Assembly (NCBI GenBank): GCA_003501385.1
Contig: DNPN01000022.1
Span: forward strand, 1-41,931
DNA: 41,931 nucleotides
Source of the DNA: Rhizobium sp.
GTDB lineage: Bacteria; Pseudomonadota; Alphaproteobacteria; Rhizobiales; Rhizobiaceae
Direction of reading: 5' to 3'
The notes below the pieces were generated by a model that saw only the letters and a list, made by a program, of their open reading frames with translations, had not been told where the DNA came from and did no database searches. The position numbers and the translations under genes are program-made. The stretch's first letter is position 1. The number at the start of each line of letters is the position of its first letter. Positions 41,800 through 41,931 of this stretch are shown here, in pieces.

Positions 41800-41931
41800 C
41801 TTGCTCTCTTCCATCCGGACTATACCGTCGGCTCCGGCATTTCACCGGATCTGCTGACCTTTCCGGATGCTACCGGAAAGCGCTCGCGGGCTCCGGGTTT
41901 GCACCCGATACCGCCGGTGGGGAATTGCACC
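41800..41931 (-). promoter_or_regulatory. FMN riboswitch (RFN element), 5' end cut by the window
   Basis: Minus-strand conserved blocks in order: AATTCCCCACCGGCGGTA, GCCCGCGAGCG, GGTCAGCAGATCCGGTG, AAATGCCGGAGCCGACGG and TATAGTCCGGATGGAAGA. These are the core of the RFN aptamer. The 5'-most stem strand lies beyond the window. It represses ribH when FMN is plentiful. About 200 nt separate it from the ribH start. Confidence 0.93.

Noticed and set aside
1..41931. CRISPR arrays, tRNA or rRNA genes
   Set aside because: No regularly spaced repeats, cloverleaf sequences or rRNA motifs were seen; the repeats present are dispersed palindromes.

Overview
The window looks like chromosomal or large-replicon DNA of a Rhizobiaceae member (Agrobacterium/Rhizobium/Allorhizobium-like). 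Three things suggest this: the gene families; the short palindromic intergenic repeats typical of rhizobia, several present here in two copies; and a type II lumazine synthase gene (ribH) behind an FMN riboswitch. Most of the window is dense, GC-rich and operonic. Two stretches (about 22.3-25.7 kb and 32.7-39.6 kb) are visibly more AT-rich and hold less familiar genes. I found no tRNA, rRNA, CRISPR array or recognisable transposase.

Layout. (1) 0.2-5.5 kb, minus strand: a Ugp/sugar-type ABC importer (phosphodiesterase, ATPase, two permeases, binding protein) behind an 18-bp perfect palindrome of LacI-family operator type; one permease has a repeat element translated in frame. (2) 5.6-6.1 kb: two small conserved-type genes. 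(3) 6.3-12.1 kb: a divergent aromatic-acid locus. A LysR regulator with two winged-helix domains and a 6PGDH-like dehydrogenase lie on the minus strand; galB, a type I extradiol dioxygenase, a CHA aldolase and galD lie on the plus strand. These enzymes take 4-oxalomesaconate to pyruvate and oxaloacetate. No LigB-type gallate or protocatechuate dioxygenase is present; a VOC-fold dioxygenase sits in its place. (4) 12.2-22.3 kb: a peptide-type ABC importer with a class III aminotransferase and an acetyltransferase (minus), divergent from a HAD hydrolase and a PuuB-like FAD oxidoreductase (plus). With the aldehyde dehydrogenase, cupin and ArgE-like deacylase at 25.7-28.8 kb this reads as uptake and oxidation of an amine or polyamine derivative.

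(5) 22.4-25.5 kb: an AT-rich insert between those two halves. It holds a clavaminate-synthase-like Fe(II)/2-oxoglutarate oxygenase, a stand-alone AlaX-type tRNA-editing domain, and a TauE/SafE transporter gene broken near its 3' end. An amino-acid oxygenase paired with a tRNA deacylase suggests a small pathway that makes a non-proteinogenic amino acid and clears it from tRNA. (6) 29.0-32.6 kb: a MarR-controlled AaeXAB-like aromatic-acid efflux operon. (7) 32.7-39.3 kb: a secreted protein, then an AraC regulator followed by small cytosolic beta-rich proteins, some resembling the rhizosphere protein RhiA. A tandem duplication (araC 3' end, gene B, gene A) is visible, with one B copy destroyed by an internal deletion and a fossil araC 3' end left between the copies. 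(8) 39.6-41.9 kb: an M20 peptidase, then ribH with its FMN riboswitch cut by the window end.

Functions were read from motifs and family memory without database searches. Coordinates are exact for stop codons; starts are argued where ambiguous.
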